64,000 nucleotides of DNA, from the NCBI RefSeq assembly GCF_016862455.1, contig NZ_BOMZ01000015.1:62001-126000 (forward strand). Direction: 5' to 3'. Origin of the DNA: Actinoplanes utahensis (GTDB lineage: Bacteria; Actinomycetota; Actinomycetes; Mycobacteriales; Micromonosporaceae). Shown piece after piece: positions 54,631 to 64,000 of this stretch (positions are counted from its first letter, which is position 1; every line of letters starts with the position of its first letter). The position numbers were made by a program, and so were the translations under genes. The notes under the pieces are model-generated. The model had not been told where the DNA came from. It saw only the letters and a program-made list of their open reading frames with translations, and did not search any database.

Positions 54631-57600
54631 GTGCTCGACGTCAACTTCTTCGACGAGTTGCGCATCGGCCTTGCTACCGCTGACGACATCCGGCAGTGGT
54701 CGCACGGCGAGGTCAAGAAGCCCGAGACGATCAACTACCGCACCCTCAAGCCCGAGAAGGACGGACTCTTCTGCGAGAAGATCTTCGGTCCGCAGCGGGA
54801 CTGGGAGTGCTACTGCGGTAAGTACAAGCGGGTCCGGTTCAAGGGCATCATCTGTGAGCGCTGTGGCGTCGAGGTGACCCGGTCCAAGGTCCGCCGTGAG
54901 CGGATGGGCCACATCGAGCTCGCCGCTTCCGTCACCCACATCTGGTACTTCAAGGGCGTCCCGAGCCGTCTCGGCTACCTGCTCGACCTCGCCCCCAAGG
55001 ACCTCGAGAAGATCATCTACTTCGCCTCGTACGTGGTCACGAGCGTGGACGCCGAGGCGCGTCACCGCGACATGTCCACCATCGAGAACGAGATCTTCGC
55101 CGAGAAGCGCCAGTCCGAGAACAGCCGCGACTCGGAGATCGAGAAGCGCGCTGCGAAGCTGGAGCAGGACCTCGCCGAGCTCGAGGCCGAGGGTGCCAAG
55201 GCCGACGTGCGCCGCAAGGTCAAGGAAGCCGGCGAGCGCGAGATGCGCCAGATCCGGGACAAGGCGCAGCGCGAGATCGACCGTCTCGACGAGGTGCTCG
55301 ACACCTTCCGCAAGCTCGACTCCAAGCAGCTGGTCACCGACGAGCTGCTCTACCGCGAGCTGCGCGACCGCTTCGGTGAGTACTTCACCGGTGGCATGGG
55401 CGCCGAGGCCATCAAGGCGCTGCTGCAGAACATGGACCTGGACGCTGAGGCGGAGAACCTTCGGGAGATCATCCGCAGCGGTAAGGGCCAGCGGAAGATC
55501 CGGGCGCTCAAGCGGCTGAAGGTCGTCGCGGCGTTCCTGAACACCCGCAACTCGCCGCTCGGCATGGTCCTGGACTGCGTCCCGGTCATCCCGCCGGACC
55601 TGCGCCCGATGGTGCAGCTCGACGGTGGCCGCTTCGCGACCTCCGACCTGAACGACCTGTACCGCCGGGTCATCAACCGGAACAACCGCCTCAAGCGACT
55701 GATCGACCTCGGCGCGCCCGAGATCATCGTCAACAACGAGAAGCGGATGCTCCAGGAGGCCGTCGACGCGCTGTTCGACAACGGCCGTCGTGGCCGTCCG
55801 GTCACCGGCCCGGGTAACCGGCCGCTGAAGTCGCTCTCCGACATGCTCAAGGGCAAGCAGGGCCGGTTCCGTCAGAACCTGCTCGGCAAGCGGGTCGACT
55901 ACTCCGGTCGTTCCGTCATCGTCGTCGGCCCCCGGCTCAAGCTGCACCAGTGCGGCCTGCCGAAGCAGATGGCGCTGGAGCTGTTCAAGCCGTTCGTGAT
56001 GAAGCGCCTGGTCGATCTGAACCACGCGCAGAACATCAAGTCCGCCAAGCGGATGGTCGAGCGGCAGCGCCCGGTCGTGTGGGACGTCCTCGAAGAGGTC
56101 ATCAGCGAGCACCCGGTTCTGTTGAACCGTGCGCCGACCCTGCACCGCCTCGGCATCCAGGCCTTCGAGCCGCAGCTGGTCGAGGGCAAGGCCATCCAGA
56201 TCCACCCGCTCGTGTGTACGGCGTTCAACGCCGACTTCGACGGTGACCAGATGGCGGTCCACGTGCCGCTGTCGGCTGAGGCGCAGGCCGAGGCCCGGAT
56301 CCTGATGCTGTCGTCGAACAACATCCTCAAGCCGGCCGACGGCAAGCCGGTGACCATGCCCACCCAGGACATGATCATCGGGCTGTACTACCTGACCCAC
56401 ATGACGCCCGGTGCCAAGGGCGAGGGCCGGGTGTTCAGCTCGGACGCCGAGGCGCGGATGGCGTTCGACAACGGTGAGCTGCACCTGCAGGCGAAGGTGA
56501 AGATCCGCCTCCAGGAGATCATCGGTGTCGACAACGGCGCCAAGGGCGAGCCGTGGGTCGCGCCGGAGGACTGGGCGGAGGGCGACCAGGTCCTGGTCGA
56601 GACCACCCTGGGCCGGGTCATCTTCAACGAGACCCTGCCGCCGGGCTACCGCTACGTGAACTACGAGATCCGTAAGGGTCAGCTCTCCGCGATCGTCAAC
56701 GACCTCGCCGAGCGCTTCCCCAAGGTCGCCCTGGCCGCGACCCTGGACGCGCTCAAGGAGGCCGGCTTCCACTGGGCCACCTGGTCCGGTGTGACGATCG
56801 GTATGGGCGACGTCATCGCACCGCCGCGCAAGCCGGAGATCCTCGCCAAGTACCAGGCCGAGGCCGACCGGATCGACAAGCAGTACCAGCGTGGCCTGAT
56901 GACCGGTGAAGAGCGCCGCGGCGAGCTCATCGAGATCTGGACCAAGGCGACCAACGAGATCTCCAAGGAGATGGAGACCGCGCTGCCGCAGGAGAACCCG
57001 CTCTGGGTCATGATCAACTCCGGCGCTCGCGGTAACCTCCTCCAGCTCCGGCAGATCGCCGCGATCCGCGGTCTGGTGGCCAACCCCAAGGGTGAGATCA
57101 TCCCGCGGCCGATCACCTCGTCGTACCGCGAGGGTCTGACCGTTCTGGAGTACTTCATCTCCACGCACGGTGCCCGTAAGGGCCTGGCGGACACCGCCCT
57201 GCGTACCGCCGACTCGGGTTACCTGACCCGTCGTCTGGTGGACGTCTCGCAGGACGTCATCATCCGCGAGGAGGACTGCGGCACCGAGCGCGCGATCCCG
57301 ATGCAGGTGGGTGAGCGCGAGGCGGACGGCACCGTGGTCGTGCACGTGCACGCGGAGACCGGTGTGCACGCCCGTACGCTGGCCGACAACATCGACGACG
57401 CCAACGGCAACCGCGTGGTGTCGCGTGGTGAGGACCTCAACTCGATCCTGGTCGACAAGCTTGTCGCCGCGGGTGTCGAGAACGTGCGGGTTCGCAGCGT
57501 GCTGACCTGTGAGTCGAAGCTGGGCGTGTGCGCGGCCTGCTACGGCCGTTCGCTGCCGACCGGCAAGTCGGTCGACATCGGCGAGGCCGTCGGCATCATC

Positions 57601-58521
57601 GCGGCCCAGTCCATCGGTGAGCCGGGTACCCAGCTGACGATGCGTACCTTCCACACCGGTGGTGTCGCGGGTGAGGACATCACCCAGGGTCTGCCGCGTG
57701 TCCAGGAGATCTTCGAGGCCCGCGTGCCGAAGGGTAAGGCGCCCATCGCCGACACCCCGGGACGTGTGCGCATCGAGGACGGCGAGCGGTCCCGGAAGAT
57801 CATCGTGATCCCGGACGACGGCAGCGAAGAGATCGTGTACGACAAGATCTCGAAGCGCGTCAAGCTGCGGGCGCACGACGGCGACCACGTCAACGTCGGC
57901 GAGAAGCTCACCGAGGGCACCATCGACCCGCACGAGCTGCTGCGCATCATGGGCCCGCGCGCGGTCCAGGTCCACCTGACCAGTGAGGTCCAGGAGGTCT
58001 ACCGCTCGCAGGGTGTGCTCATCCACGACAAGCACATCGAGATCATCATCCGCCAGATGCTCAAGCGGGTGACGGTCATCGACTCCGGCGCGACCGAGTT
58101 CCTGCCGGGTGTGCTGGTCGACCGGGCGCTCTTCGAGTCGGAGAACCGCCGGCTCGTGGGCGAGGGTGGCGAGCCCGCCGCCGGTCGTCCGGTGCTGATG
58201 GGTATCACCAAGGCCTCGCTGGCGACCGACTCCTGGCTCTCCGCGGCCTCCTTCCAGGAGACCACCCGGGTGCTCACCGACGCTGCGATCAACTCGCGCA
58301 GCGACTCGCTGGTGGGCCTCAAGGAGAACGTCATCATCGGTAAGCTCATCCCGGCCGGTACCGGTATCTCCAAGTACCGCAACATCCGGGTCGAGCCGAC
58401 CGAGGAGGCCAAGGCCAAGGTGTACTCGATGACCGGGTACCCGGAGACCGACTACGGCTTCGGGCCGGCCAGCGGGCAGGCTGTGCCGCTGGACGACTTC
58501 GACTTCGGGTCGTACCGCTAA
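54631..58521 (+). CDS. rpoC: RNA polymerase beta' subunit
   Basis: This 1296-residue subunit starts at GTG 54631 ([20 protein letters not shown]). The N-terminal zinc ribbon is [20 protein letters not shown]. The catalytic magnesium loop is [12 protein letters not shown] (D535, D537, D539), and the second zinc site lies in CGTERAI...CAACYGRSL. The bridge and trigger-loop regions ([16 protein letters not shown]) are intact. It ends at a strong terminator. Confidence 0.98.
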   Translation: MLDVNFFDELRIGLATADDIRQWSHGEVKKPETINYRTLKPEKDGLFCEKIFGPQRDWECYCGKYKRVRFKGIICERCGVEVTRSKVRRERMGHIELAASVTHIWYFKGVPSRLGYLLDLAPKDLEKIIYFASYVVTSVDAEARHRDMSTIENEIFAEKRQSENSRDSEIEKRAAKLEQDLAELEAEGAKADVRRKVKEAGEREMRQIRDKAQREIDRLDEVLDTFRKLDSKQLVTDELLYRELRDRFGEYFTGGMGAEAIKALLQNMDLDAEAENLREIIRSGKGQRKIRALKRLKVVAAFLNTRNSPLGMVLDCVPVIPPDLRPMVQLDGGRFATSDLNDLYRRVINRNNRLKRLIDLGAPEIIVNNEKRMLQEAVDALFDNGRRGRPVTGPGNRPLKSLSDMLKGKQGRFRQNLLGKRVDYSGRSVIVVGPRLKLHQCGLPKQMALELFKPFVMKRLVDLNHAQNIKSAKRMVERQRPVVWDVLEEVISEHPVLLNRAPTLHRLGIQAFEPQLVEGKAIQIHPLVCTAFNADFDGDQMAVHVPLSAEAQAEARILMLSSNNILKPADGKPVTMPTQDMIIGLYYLTHMTPGAKGEGRVFSSDAEARMAFDNGELHLQAKVKIRLQEIIGVDNGAKGEPWVAPEDWAEGDQVLVETTLGRVIFNETLPPGYRYVNYEIRKGQLSAIVNDLAERFPKVALAATLDALKEAGFHWATWSGVTIGMGDVIAPPRKPEILAKYQAEADRIDKQYQRGLMTGEERRGELIEIWTKATNEISKEMETALPQENPLWVMINSGARGNLLQLRQIAAIRGLVANPKGEIIPRPITSSYREGLTVLEYFISTHGARKGLADTALRTADSGYLTRRLVDVSQDVIIREEDCGTERAIPMQVGEREADGTVVVHVHAETGVHARTLADNIDDANGNRVVSRGEDLNSILVDKLVAAGVENVRVRSVLTCESKLGVCAACYGRSLPTGKSVDIGEAVGIIAAQSIGEPGTQLTMRTFHTGGVAGEDITQGLPRVQEIFEARVPKGKAPIADTPGRVRIEDGERSRKIIVIPDDGSEEIVYDKISKRVKLRAHDGDHVNVGEKLTEGTIDPHELLRIMGPRAVQVHLTSEVQEVYRSQGVLIHDKHIEIIIRQMLKRVTVIDSGATEFLPGVLVDRALFESENRRLVGEGGEPAAGRPVLMGITKASLATDSWLSAASFQETTRVLTDAAINSRSDSLVGLKENVIIGKLIPAGTGISKYRNIRVEPTEEAKAKVYSMTGYPETDYGFGPASGQAVPLDDFDFGSYR

Positions 58522-58531
58522 GGGTTTCTCC

Positions 58532-58569
58532 GCACAGGGCGGTCGCGCTTCGGCGCGGCCGCCCTGTGC
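58532..58569 (+). terminator. Terminator of rpoBC
   Basis: A 17-bp stem (58532-58548 and 58553-58569, one G-U) is capped by a TTCG tetraloop, an exceptionally stable hairpin 10 bp after rpoC. Confidence 0.9.
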
Positions 58570-58605
58570 CGTTCCCCGGGCCGCACGCGTTTGTAAGGTA
58601 GGTGG

Positions 58606-58953
58606 GTGACCCTTCCCGCCGTGCCCACCCGCCACCCGCTCGATCCGGAGCCGGTGCCGTCGACGAAGGCGCGGGCGGTCTTCGCGCTGGGGCTGGTGGC
58701 GCTGCTGACCGGCCCGCTGATCGGTGGGGTGATCCCGGCCACGGTCGCGCTCCTGCTGGCCCGGCAGTCGGCCCGCCAGGCGTACGCGGCCGGGGGTTTC
58801 CTGACCGGCTCGGCCTGGATCCGCCGGGGCCGTGCGCTGGCCTGGGGCGGCATCGTCCTGGCCATCGCCGCGCTGGTGGTGCTGTCGATCGCGGGGTTGC
58901 TGCATCTGGCCGCCGCGCCCGGTGGGCAGGATTTCGCGCCCGGCACCGACTGA
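58606..58953 (+). CDS. Small membrane protein (DUF4190-like), 115 aa
   Basis: The GTG start at 58606 gives two membrane helices: ARAVFALGLVALLTGPLIGGVI and ALAWGGIVLAIAALVVLSIAG. The layout of two close helices with basic residues between them (RQSARQAYAAGG, SAWIRRGRALA) resembles the DUF4190 fold of actinobacterial membrane proteins. A second DUF4190-like gene follows 77 bp later. The function is unknown. Confidence 0.7.
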   Translation: MTLPAVPTRHPLDPEPVPSTKARAVFALGLVALLTGPLIGGVIPATVALLLARQSARQAYAAGGFLTGSAWIRRGRALAWGGIVLAIAALVVLSIAGLLHLAAAPGGQDFAPGTD

Positions 58954-59030
58954 CCCCGCCGGCAGGGGCCGGGTGAGCCCCGGGACCGGGCGGGCTGCGG
59001 CTGTCCTCGGGGGAGTGACATGCTTCGGTT

Positions 59031-59768
59031 ATGACGCAACCCCCGGGCGCCGCCTATCCGCCGCCGCAGCCGGGCCAGCAACCGCAGGCCGGCGGCTATC
59101 CGCCGCCGGGTCAGCAGTCTCCGGCCGGCGCTTATCCGCCGCCGGGGCCTCCGGCCGGGGCCTATCCGCCGCCGGGTCAGCAGTCCCCGCCCGCCGTCTA
59201 TCCGCCGCCGGGTCAGCAGTCCCCGCCCGCCGTCTATCCGCCGCCGGGTCAGCCGTACCCCGGGGCGTATGGTTCGCCCGCGCCGTACGGCTCTCCGGTG
59301 GCGCAGGCCGCGCCCGGGCCGTACGGATCGCCCCATGGTTTCGCGCCTCAGCCACCGGCCTCCGGAGGCTGGCAGCCGGAGCGGGTGGACCAGGTGACCG
59401 GGACCGGGTTCGGCCTGGTGCATCTGCAGGTGCCGCCGATCACCTCCGGCCCGGCGATCGGCTCGCTGATCGCTGGCATCGCCGCGATCCTGGTCTCGTT
59501 CGCGGTCCTCTGTTTCGGTCTCACCGGCGCCGAGGAGGGCTGGGGCGCCCTGGTGGCCGGGGCTTTCACGTTGCTCAGCGTGCTGGCCGGTGGGGGAGCG
59601 GTGGCGGCCGCGGTGATCGCGCGCCGACGGATCGCGGGGAGCGGGGAGACGGGCCGGGTCCGGTTCACCGGACGTGGGCTCACCATCGGTGGGATGGTGT
59701 GCGGGATCGCCGGTGCCGCACTGGCTCTGATCGGCCTCGTACTGGGACTGGTGTTGCAGTTGGCGTGA
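59031..59768 (+). CDS. Proline-rich-tailed DUF4190 membrane protein, 245 aa
   Basis: Residues 1-120 are low complexity, with repeats of YPPPGQQSPPAV and YGSP. The C-terminal half has three to four membrane helices (SLIAGIAAILVSFAVLCFGL, LVAGAFTLLSVLAGGGAVAA and GGMVCGIAGAALALIGLVLG) with the DUF4190 pattern. The Pro/Gln/Tyr-rich arm faces the cytoplasm if the usual orientation holds. The function is unknown. The gene lies between rpoC and rpsL. Confidence 0.8.
   Translation: MTQPPGAAYPPPQPGQQPQAGGYPPPGQQSPAGAYPPPGPPAGAYPPPGQQSPPAVYPPPGQQSPPAVYPPPGQPYPGAYGSPAPYGSPVAQAAPGPYGSPHGFAPQPPASGGWQPERVDQVTGTGFGLVHLQVPPITSGPAIGSLIAGIAAILVSFAVLCFGLTGAEEGWGALVAGAFTLLSVLAGGGAVAAAVIARRRIAGSGETGRVRFTGRGLTIGGMVCGIAGAALALIGLVLGLVLQLA
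59163..59258 (+). repeat. 36-bp in-frame tandem repeats in the Pro-rich arm
   Basis: Units 59163-59198 and 59199-59234 are identical (each encodes YPPPGQQSPPAV), and a partial third follows. More diverged units precede them from about 59057. Confidence 0.9.
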
Positions 59769-60193
59769 TCGGACAGGCCGGTGTGAGGCAGCACGCACCG
59801 GATCCCGGCACCGCGACGTGGGCACGCTGAGGCACCCGGTACACTGGTATACGGAGATGTCCATCGTGGGAGCCTGGGTTCATTTTGACCTGGGTGCGCA
59901 GGGTGGGTAGTCTTTCCCCTCGTGCCCGGGCTCGCCCGGGCAACTCGTGCGTGCACCCGTTTCGGAACGTGCGACGGGTTAGAGCACCACGACGGGCAGG
60001 GCCGATCAAAGCCCTGCTCACACAGACAACATCCGGAGCGCGTGAGCCTTCATGCGTGATGGGACCGTGAGCCGGACGACACGCCCGACCGCGGGTGCGG
60101 GACACTCCCCTCGGGGAGCGGTCAGCACACAGAGCCAGAAATACTCGGTGCGGCCGTATTACAGGAAGCGGCCGAAGGGAGCGGAGAAACCCG
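59769..60193 (+). other. 425-bp leader region of the rpsL operon
   Basis: No gene is supported here. It contains the promoter at 59885-59913 and hairpins TGCCCGGG-CTCG-CCCGGGCA (59922-59941) and GCAGGGC/GCCCTGC (about 59997-60018). The transcript would carry a leader of about 270 nt. Confidence 0.65.
59885..59913 (+). promoter_or_regulatory. Promoter of rpsL-rpsG-fusA-tuf
   Basis: TTGACC and TAGTCT are spaced 17 bp apart. This is the best consensus match in the window. Confidence 0.8.
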
Positions 60194-60568
60194 GTGCCCA
60201 CGATCCAGCAGCTGGTCCGCAAGGGCCGCCAGGCGAAGACGAGCAAGACGAAGACGCCGGCGCTGAAGGGAAGTCCTCAGCGGCGCGGCGTGTGCACGCG
60301 CGTGTACACCACTACCCCCAAGAAGCCGAACTCTGCGCTGCGCAAGGTCGCTCGTGTGAAGCTCAGCAGCCAGATCGAGGTGACGGCGTACATCCCGGGC
60401 GTCGGCCACAACCTGCAGGAGCACTCGATCGTGCTCGTGCGTGGCGGTCGTGTTAAGGACCTCCCGGGCGTCCGCTACAAGATCGTTCGTGGTTCGCTGG
60501 ACACCCAGGGCGTCCGGAACCGCAAGCAGGCCCGCAGCCGTTACGGCGCGAAGAAGGAGAAGAGCTGA
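60194..60568 (+). CDS. rpsL: 30S ribosomal protein S12
   Basis: The GTG start at 60194 gives 124 residues: [20 protein letters not shown] and so on. Residues tied to streptomycin resistance are in the sensitive form: K43 ([13 protein letters not shown]) and K88 ([12 protein letters not shown]). It takes part in decoding-site accuracy. rpsG begins 1 bp after its stop. Confidence 0.97.
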   Translation: MPTIQQLVRKGRQAKTSKTKTPALKGSPQRRGVCTRVYTTTPKKPNSALRKVARVKLSSQIEVTAYIPGVGHNLQEHSIVLVRGGRVKDLPGVRYKIVRGSLDTQGVRNRKQARSRYGAKKEKS

Positions 60569-60569
60569 C

Positions 60570-61040
60570 ATGCCGCGTAAGGGACCCGCTCCGCGCCACC
60601 CGGTGGTCGCTGACCCGGTGTACAACTCCCCGCTGGTGACGCAGCTGGTCAACAAGATCCTGATCGGCGGTAAGCGTCAGCTCGCCGAGCGCATCGTGTA
60701 CGGCGCCCTGGAAGGTGCCCGCGAGAAGAGCGGCACCGACCCGGTGGTCATCCTCAAGCGCGCCATGGACAACGTGAAGCCGACCCTCGAGGTCCGCAGC
60801 CGCCGTGTCGGTGGCGCGACCTACCAGGTTCCGGTCGAGGTCCGCACCCCGCGTCAGACCACCCTCGGTCTGCGCTGGCTGGTCCAGTACTCCAAGGCCC
60901 GCCGCGAGAAGACCATGATCGAGCGCCTCCAGAACGAGCTGCTCGACGCCAGCAACGGCCTCGGCGCCGCGGTGAAGCGTCGCGAGGACACCCACAAGAT
61001 GGCGGAGTCCAACAAGGCCTTCGCGCACTACCGCTGGTAA
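60570..61040 (+). CDS. rpsG: 30S ribosomal protein S7
   Basis: This 156-residue protein nucleates assembly of the 30S head. Features are [32 protein letters not shown] [20 protein letters not shown] and [20 protein letters not shown]. The ATG at 60570 lies directly after the rpsL stop. Confidence 0.97.
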   Translation: MPRKGPAPRHPVVADPVYNSPLVTQLVNKILIGGKRQLAERIVYGALEGAREKSGTDPVVILKRAMDNVKPTLEVRSRRVGGATYQVPVEVRTPRQTTLGLRWLVQYSKARREKTMIERLQNELLDASNGLGAAVKRREDTHKMAESNKAFAHYRW

Positions 61041-61119
61041 GACCCTGCTGCGGGCCCGGCATCCGCCGGGCCACGGCAGTCGTACCGGTCCTTAGAGACG
61101 ACGACGAAGAAAAGTAGGG

Positions 61120-63228
61120 ATGGAAGTGGCTGCCGCAGACGCGCTCGCCCTCGCCAAGGTTCGCAACATCGGCATCATGGCGCACATCGACGCTGGTAAG
61201 ACCACGACGACTGAGCGCATCCTGTTCTACACCGGCATCACGTACAAGATCGGTGAGGTCCACGAGGGCGCTGCCGTCATGGACTGGATGGAGCAGGAGC
61301 AGGAACGCGGTATCACCATCACTTCCGCCGCCACCAAGTGCGAGTGGAAGGGTCACACGATCCAGATCATCGACACGCCCGGCCACGTCGACTTCACGGT
61401 CGAGGTCGAGCGGTCGCTGCGTGTGCTCGACGGTGCGGTCGCGGTGTACGACGGTGTGGCCGGCGTGGAGCCCCAGACCGAGAACGTGTGGCGCCAGGCG
61501 GACAAGTACAACGTCCCCCGCATGTGCTTCGTCAACAAGCTCGACCGGACCGGTGCCGACTTCTTCCGCTGCGTGCAGATGATGATCGACCGGCTCAACG
61601 CCACCCCGCTGGTCCTCCAGATCCCGATCGGGCTCGAGGGCGACCACATCGGTGTCGTCGACCTGATCGAGATGCGTGCCCTCACCTGGCGTGGTGAGAC
61701 CCAGAAGGGTGAGGACTACGCCATCGAGGAGATTCCGGCTGACCTGGCCGAATCTGCCGCCGAGTGGCGCGAGAAGCTGATCGAGACCCTCGCCGACGTC
61801 GACGACGCGGTGATGGAGAAGTACCTCGAGGGCGAAGAGGTATCGATCGACGAGATCCGGGCCGCCATCCGGCGCGCCACGATCGCGAGCAAGGCCAACC
61901 CGGTGCTCTGCGGCTCGGCGTTCAAGAACAAGGGTGTGCAGCCGATGCTGGACGCCGTTGTCGAGTTCCTGCCGTCGCCGCTGGACATCCCGGCCATCGA
62001 GGGCACCGCGACCGACGGCGAGACCCCGCTGCTGCGGAAGCCGTCGAACGACGAGCCCTTCTCGGCGCTGGCCTTCAAGATCCAGACCGACAAGCACCTC
62101 GGCAAGCTGACCTACGTGCGGGTCTACTCCGGAACGCTCGAGACCGGTACCCAGGTGATCAACTCCACCAAGGACCGCAAAGAGCGGATCGGCAAGATCT
62201 ACCAGATGCACGCGAACAAGCGTGAGGAGCGCACCACCGCGCAGGCCGGCGACATCATCGCCGTCCAGGGTCTGAAGCAGACCACCACCGGTGACACGCT
62301 CTGCGACCCGGCGAAGCCGGTCATCCTCGAGTCGATGACCTTCCCGGAGCCGGTCATCCAGGTGGCCATCGAGCCGAAGACCAAGTCGGACCAGGAGAAG
62401 CTGGGCACCGCGATCCAGCGTCTGGCCGAGGAGGACCCGACCTTCCGCGTCTTCAACGACGAGGAGACCGGGCAGACCATCATCGCCGGCATGGGCGAGC
62501 TTCACCTCGACATCCTCGTCGACCGTATGCGCCGCGAGTTCAACGTCGAGGCGAACATCGGCAAGCCGCAGGTGGCGTACCGCGAGACGATCCGCGGCAC
62601 CGTGGAGAAGCACACGTACGTCCACAAGAAGCAGACCGGTGGCTCGGGCCAGTACGCGAAGGTCATCGTCAACGTCGAGCCGCTTCCGCTCGACGCGGAC
62701 GGCCCCACGTACGAGTTCGTGAACGCGGTGACCGGTGGTCGCATCCCCAAGGAGTTCATCCCCTCGGTGGACGCGGGTGCGCAGGACTCCCTGCAGTACG
62801 GCGTCCTCGCCGGCTACCCGCTGGTCGGCGTGAAGTTCACGCTGGTCGACGGTCAGTACCACGAGGTCGACTCCTCCGAGATGGCCTTCAAGATCGCCGG
62901 CTCGATGGCGATGAAGGAAGTGGCTCGCAAGGCCGACCCGGCTCTCCTCGAGCCGATGATGTCCGTCGAGGTCACCACCCCTGAGGACAACATGGGTGAC
63001 GTCATCGGCGACCTCAACTCCCGGCGTGGCATGATTCAGTCGATGGAGGAGCGTCACGGCGCTCGCGTCGTCAAGGCTCTGGTCCCGCTCTCGGAGATGT
63101 TCGGCTACGTCGGCGACCTCCGGTCGAAGACTGCGGGCCGGGCTAGCTACAGCATGCAGTTCGACTCCTACGCCGAGGTTCCCGCGAACGTGGCGAAGGA
63201 GATCATCGCTAAGGCCACCGGCGCCTGA
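61120..63228 (+). CDS. fusA: Elongation factor G
   Basis: This 702-residue translocase has GTPase motifs [17 protein letters not shown] (P-loop), [10 protein letters not shown] (switch I), DTPGHVDF and [10 protein letters not shown], then domains II-V. Domain IV shows the loop GGSGQYAKV and [16 protein letters not shown] 61120 or GTG 61126 may be the true start (the latter would give [12 protein letters not shown]). It acts with EF-Tu, encoded next. Confidence 0.97.
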   Translation: MEVAAADALALAKVRNIGIMAHIDAGKTTTTERILFYTGITYKIGEVHEGAAVMDWMEQEQERGITITSAATKCEWKGHTIQIIDTPGHVDFTVEVERSLRVLDGAVAVYDGVAGVEPQTENVWRQADKYNVPRMCFVNKLDRTGADFFRCVQMMIDRLNATPLVLQIPIGLEGDHIGVVDLIEMRALTWRGETQKGEDYAIEEIPADLAESAAEWREKLIETLADVDDAVMEKYLEGEEVSIDEIRAAIRRATIASKANPVLCGSAFKNKGVQPMLDAVVEFLPSPLDIPAIEGTATDGETPLLRKPSNDEPFSALAFKIQTDKHLGKLTYVRVYSGTLETGTQVINSTKDRKERIGKIYQMHANKREERTTAQAGDIIAVQGLKQTTTGDTLCDPAKPVILESMTFPEPVIQVAIEPKTKSDQEKLGTAIQRLAEEDPTFRVFNDEETGQTIIAGMGELHLDILVDRMRREFNVEANIGKPQVAYRETIRGTVEKHTYVHKKQTGGSGQYAKVIVNVEPLPLDADGPTYEFVNAVTGGRIPKEFIPSVDAGAQDSLQYGVLAGYPLVGVKFTLVDGQYHEVDSSEMAFKIAGSMAMKEVARKADPALLEPMMSVEVTTPEDNMGDVIGDLNSRRGMIQSMEERHGARVVKALVPLSEMFGYVGDLRSKTAGRASYSMQFDSYAEVPANVAKEIIAKATGA

Positions 63229-63237
63229 CGCGTTGAG

Positions 63238-63268
63238 GCACGTGCGGCCTGTCGAGGGCCGCACGTGC
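63238..63268 (+). terminator. Hairpin between fusA and tuf
   Basis: GCACGTGCGGCC (63238-63249) and its complement (63257-63268) form a perfect 12-bp stem with a 7-nt loop. As tuf is normally co-expressed, it may be a partial terminator or an mRNA-processing site. Confidence 0.65.
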
Positions 63269-63346
63269 ACGAGCAGTCGACAGAGTCCTGAGCGCCTTAT
63301 CGGCGTGCCGGGCGAAAAGTAATGATCAGTCCACAGGAGGACACCA

Positions 63347-64000
63347 GTGGCGAAGGCGAAGTTCGAGCGGACTAAGCCGCACGTCAACATCGGCACCATT
63401 GGTCACATCGACCACGGTAAGACGACGCTGACTGCGGCCATCACGAAGGTCCTGCACGACGAGTTCCCCGAGCTGAACCCGTACACCCCGTTCGACGAGA
63501 TCGACAAGGCGCCGGAGGAGAAGGCTCGTGGTATCACGATCTCCATCGCGCACGTCGAGTACCAGACCGCGGCGCGTCACTACGCGCACGTGGACTGCCC
63601 CGGCCACGCGGACTACATCAAGAACATGATCACCGGTGCGGCCCAGATGGACGGCGCGATCCTGGTCGTGGCCGCCACCGACGGCCCGATGCCGCAGACC
63701 AAGGAGCACGTGCTCCTGGCCCGCCAGGTCGGCGTTCCGTACATCGTCGTCGCCCTGAACAAGAGCGACATGGTCGAGGACGAGGAGCTCCTGGAGCTCG
63801 TCGAGCTCGAGGTTCGCGAGCTGCTCAGCACCTACGAGTTCCCGGGCGACGACCTGCCGGTCGTGCGCGTGTCGGCGCTCAAGGCGCTCGAGGGCGACCC
63901 GGAGTGGACCGGCAAGCTCCTGGAGCTGATGAACGCGGTCGACACCGCGATCCCGCAGCCCGAGCGTGAGACCGAGAAGCCGTTCCTCATGCCGATCGAG
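63347..64000 (+). CDS. tuf: Elongation factor Tu, N-terminal part (runs off window end)
   Basis: The GTG start at 63347 follows AGGAGG. The 218 visible codons cover the whole GTPase domain: [20 protein letters not shown] (P-loop), [38 protein letters not shown] and [15 protein letters not shown], up to KPFLMPIE, where domain II begins. The gene is intact as far as it can be seen. It delivers aminoacyl-tRNA to the ribosome. Confidence 0.97.
   Translation, partial: MAKAKFERTKPHVNIGTIGHIDHGKTTLTAAITKVLHDEFPELNPYTPFDEIDKAPEEKARGITISIAHVEYQTAARHYAHVDCPGHADYIKNMITGAAQMDGAILVVAATDGPMPQTKEHVLLARQVGVPYIVVALNKSDMVEDEELLELVELEVRELLSTYEFPGDDLPVVRVSALKALEGDPEWTGKLLELMNAVDTAIPQPERETEKPFLMPIE

Overview
The window is high-GC actinobacterial DNA with frequent GTG/TTG starts, tightly coupled stop/start overlaps and canonical actinobacterial synteny (rpmG-hadA-hadB-trpT-secE-nusG; rplJ-rplL-rpoB-rpoC; rpsL-rpsG-fusA-tuf). 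The mix of a mycobacteria-like had/secE arrangement, a reduced second-type nuo cluster and DUF2252, DUF1707 and YajQ genes fits a non-mycolate filamentous actinobacterium, most likely Micromonosporaceae (Actinoplanes-like). That taxonomic placement is inference from gene content.

Layout. 1-2.9 kb: the 5' end of a CapD/FlaA1-type sugar-nucleotide dehydratase, then a long non-coding leader followed by two secreted proteins separated by a terminator-like hairpin. 2.9-5.7 kb: proBA (proline synthesis) with a divergent alkyltransferase-like DNA-repair protein. 5.7-14.4 kb: accessory metabolism (TetR/epimerase pair with twin operators, gamma-glutamyltransferase, GPH symporter, BNR-type lipoprotein, sphingosine-phosphate-lyase-like PLP enzyme, Fic protein). 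14.4-28.5 kb: a split and incomplete Complex I set. nuoB lies directly behind the Fic gene; nuoCHIJKLMN forms a translationally coupled operon 5.3 kb away; nuoA, nuoD and nuoEFG are absent from the window. Between the two parts sit a vanadium-haloperoxidase/PAP2-like protein, an unusual hemC, a DUF2252 protein and an ECF sigma factor with a membrane partner. 28.5-43.7 kb: HNH nuclease, small membrane proteins, HtpX protease, an MFS transporter, an LLM/GNAT/MOSC coupled trio, tRNA-Tyr, YajQ, LysE, rhodanese, a small HTH protein, and a 46-residue peptide gene in front of a GGDEF-EAL protein.

43.8-64 kb is the informational core: tRNA-Thr and tRNA-Met, rpmG, hadAB, tRNA-Trp, secE, nusG, rplA, an inserted ABC transporter pair, rplJ-rplL, rpoB-rpoC, two small membrane proteins, rpsL-rpsG-fusA and the start of tuf. 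Several strong promoters and hairpins can be read directly.

The most notable points are: (1) rplK (ribosomal protein L11) is missing from its near-universal place between nusG and rplA, where only 77 bp remain; (2) a family of long extragenic palindromes sharing a TGCTGTCTC core occurs at 20.2 kb and 36.2 kb; (3) the nuo set is broken up and incomplete; (4) a candidate small secreted peptide is coupled to a c-di-GMP enzyme; (5) a long structured-looking leader precedes the two secreted proteins.
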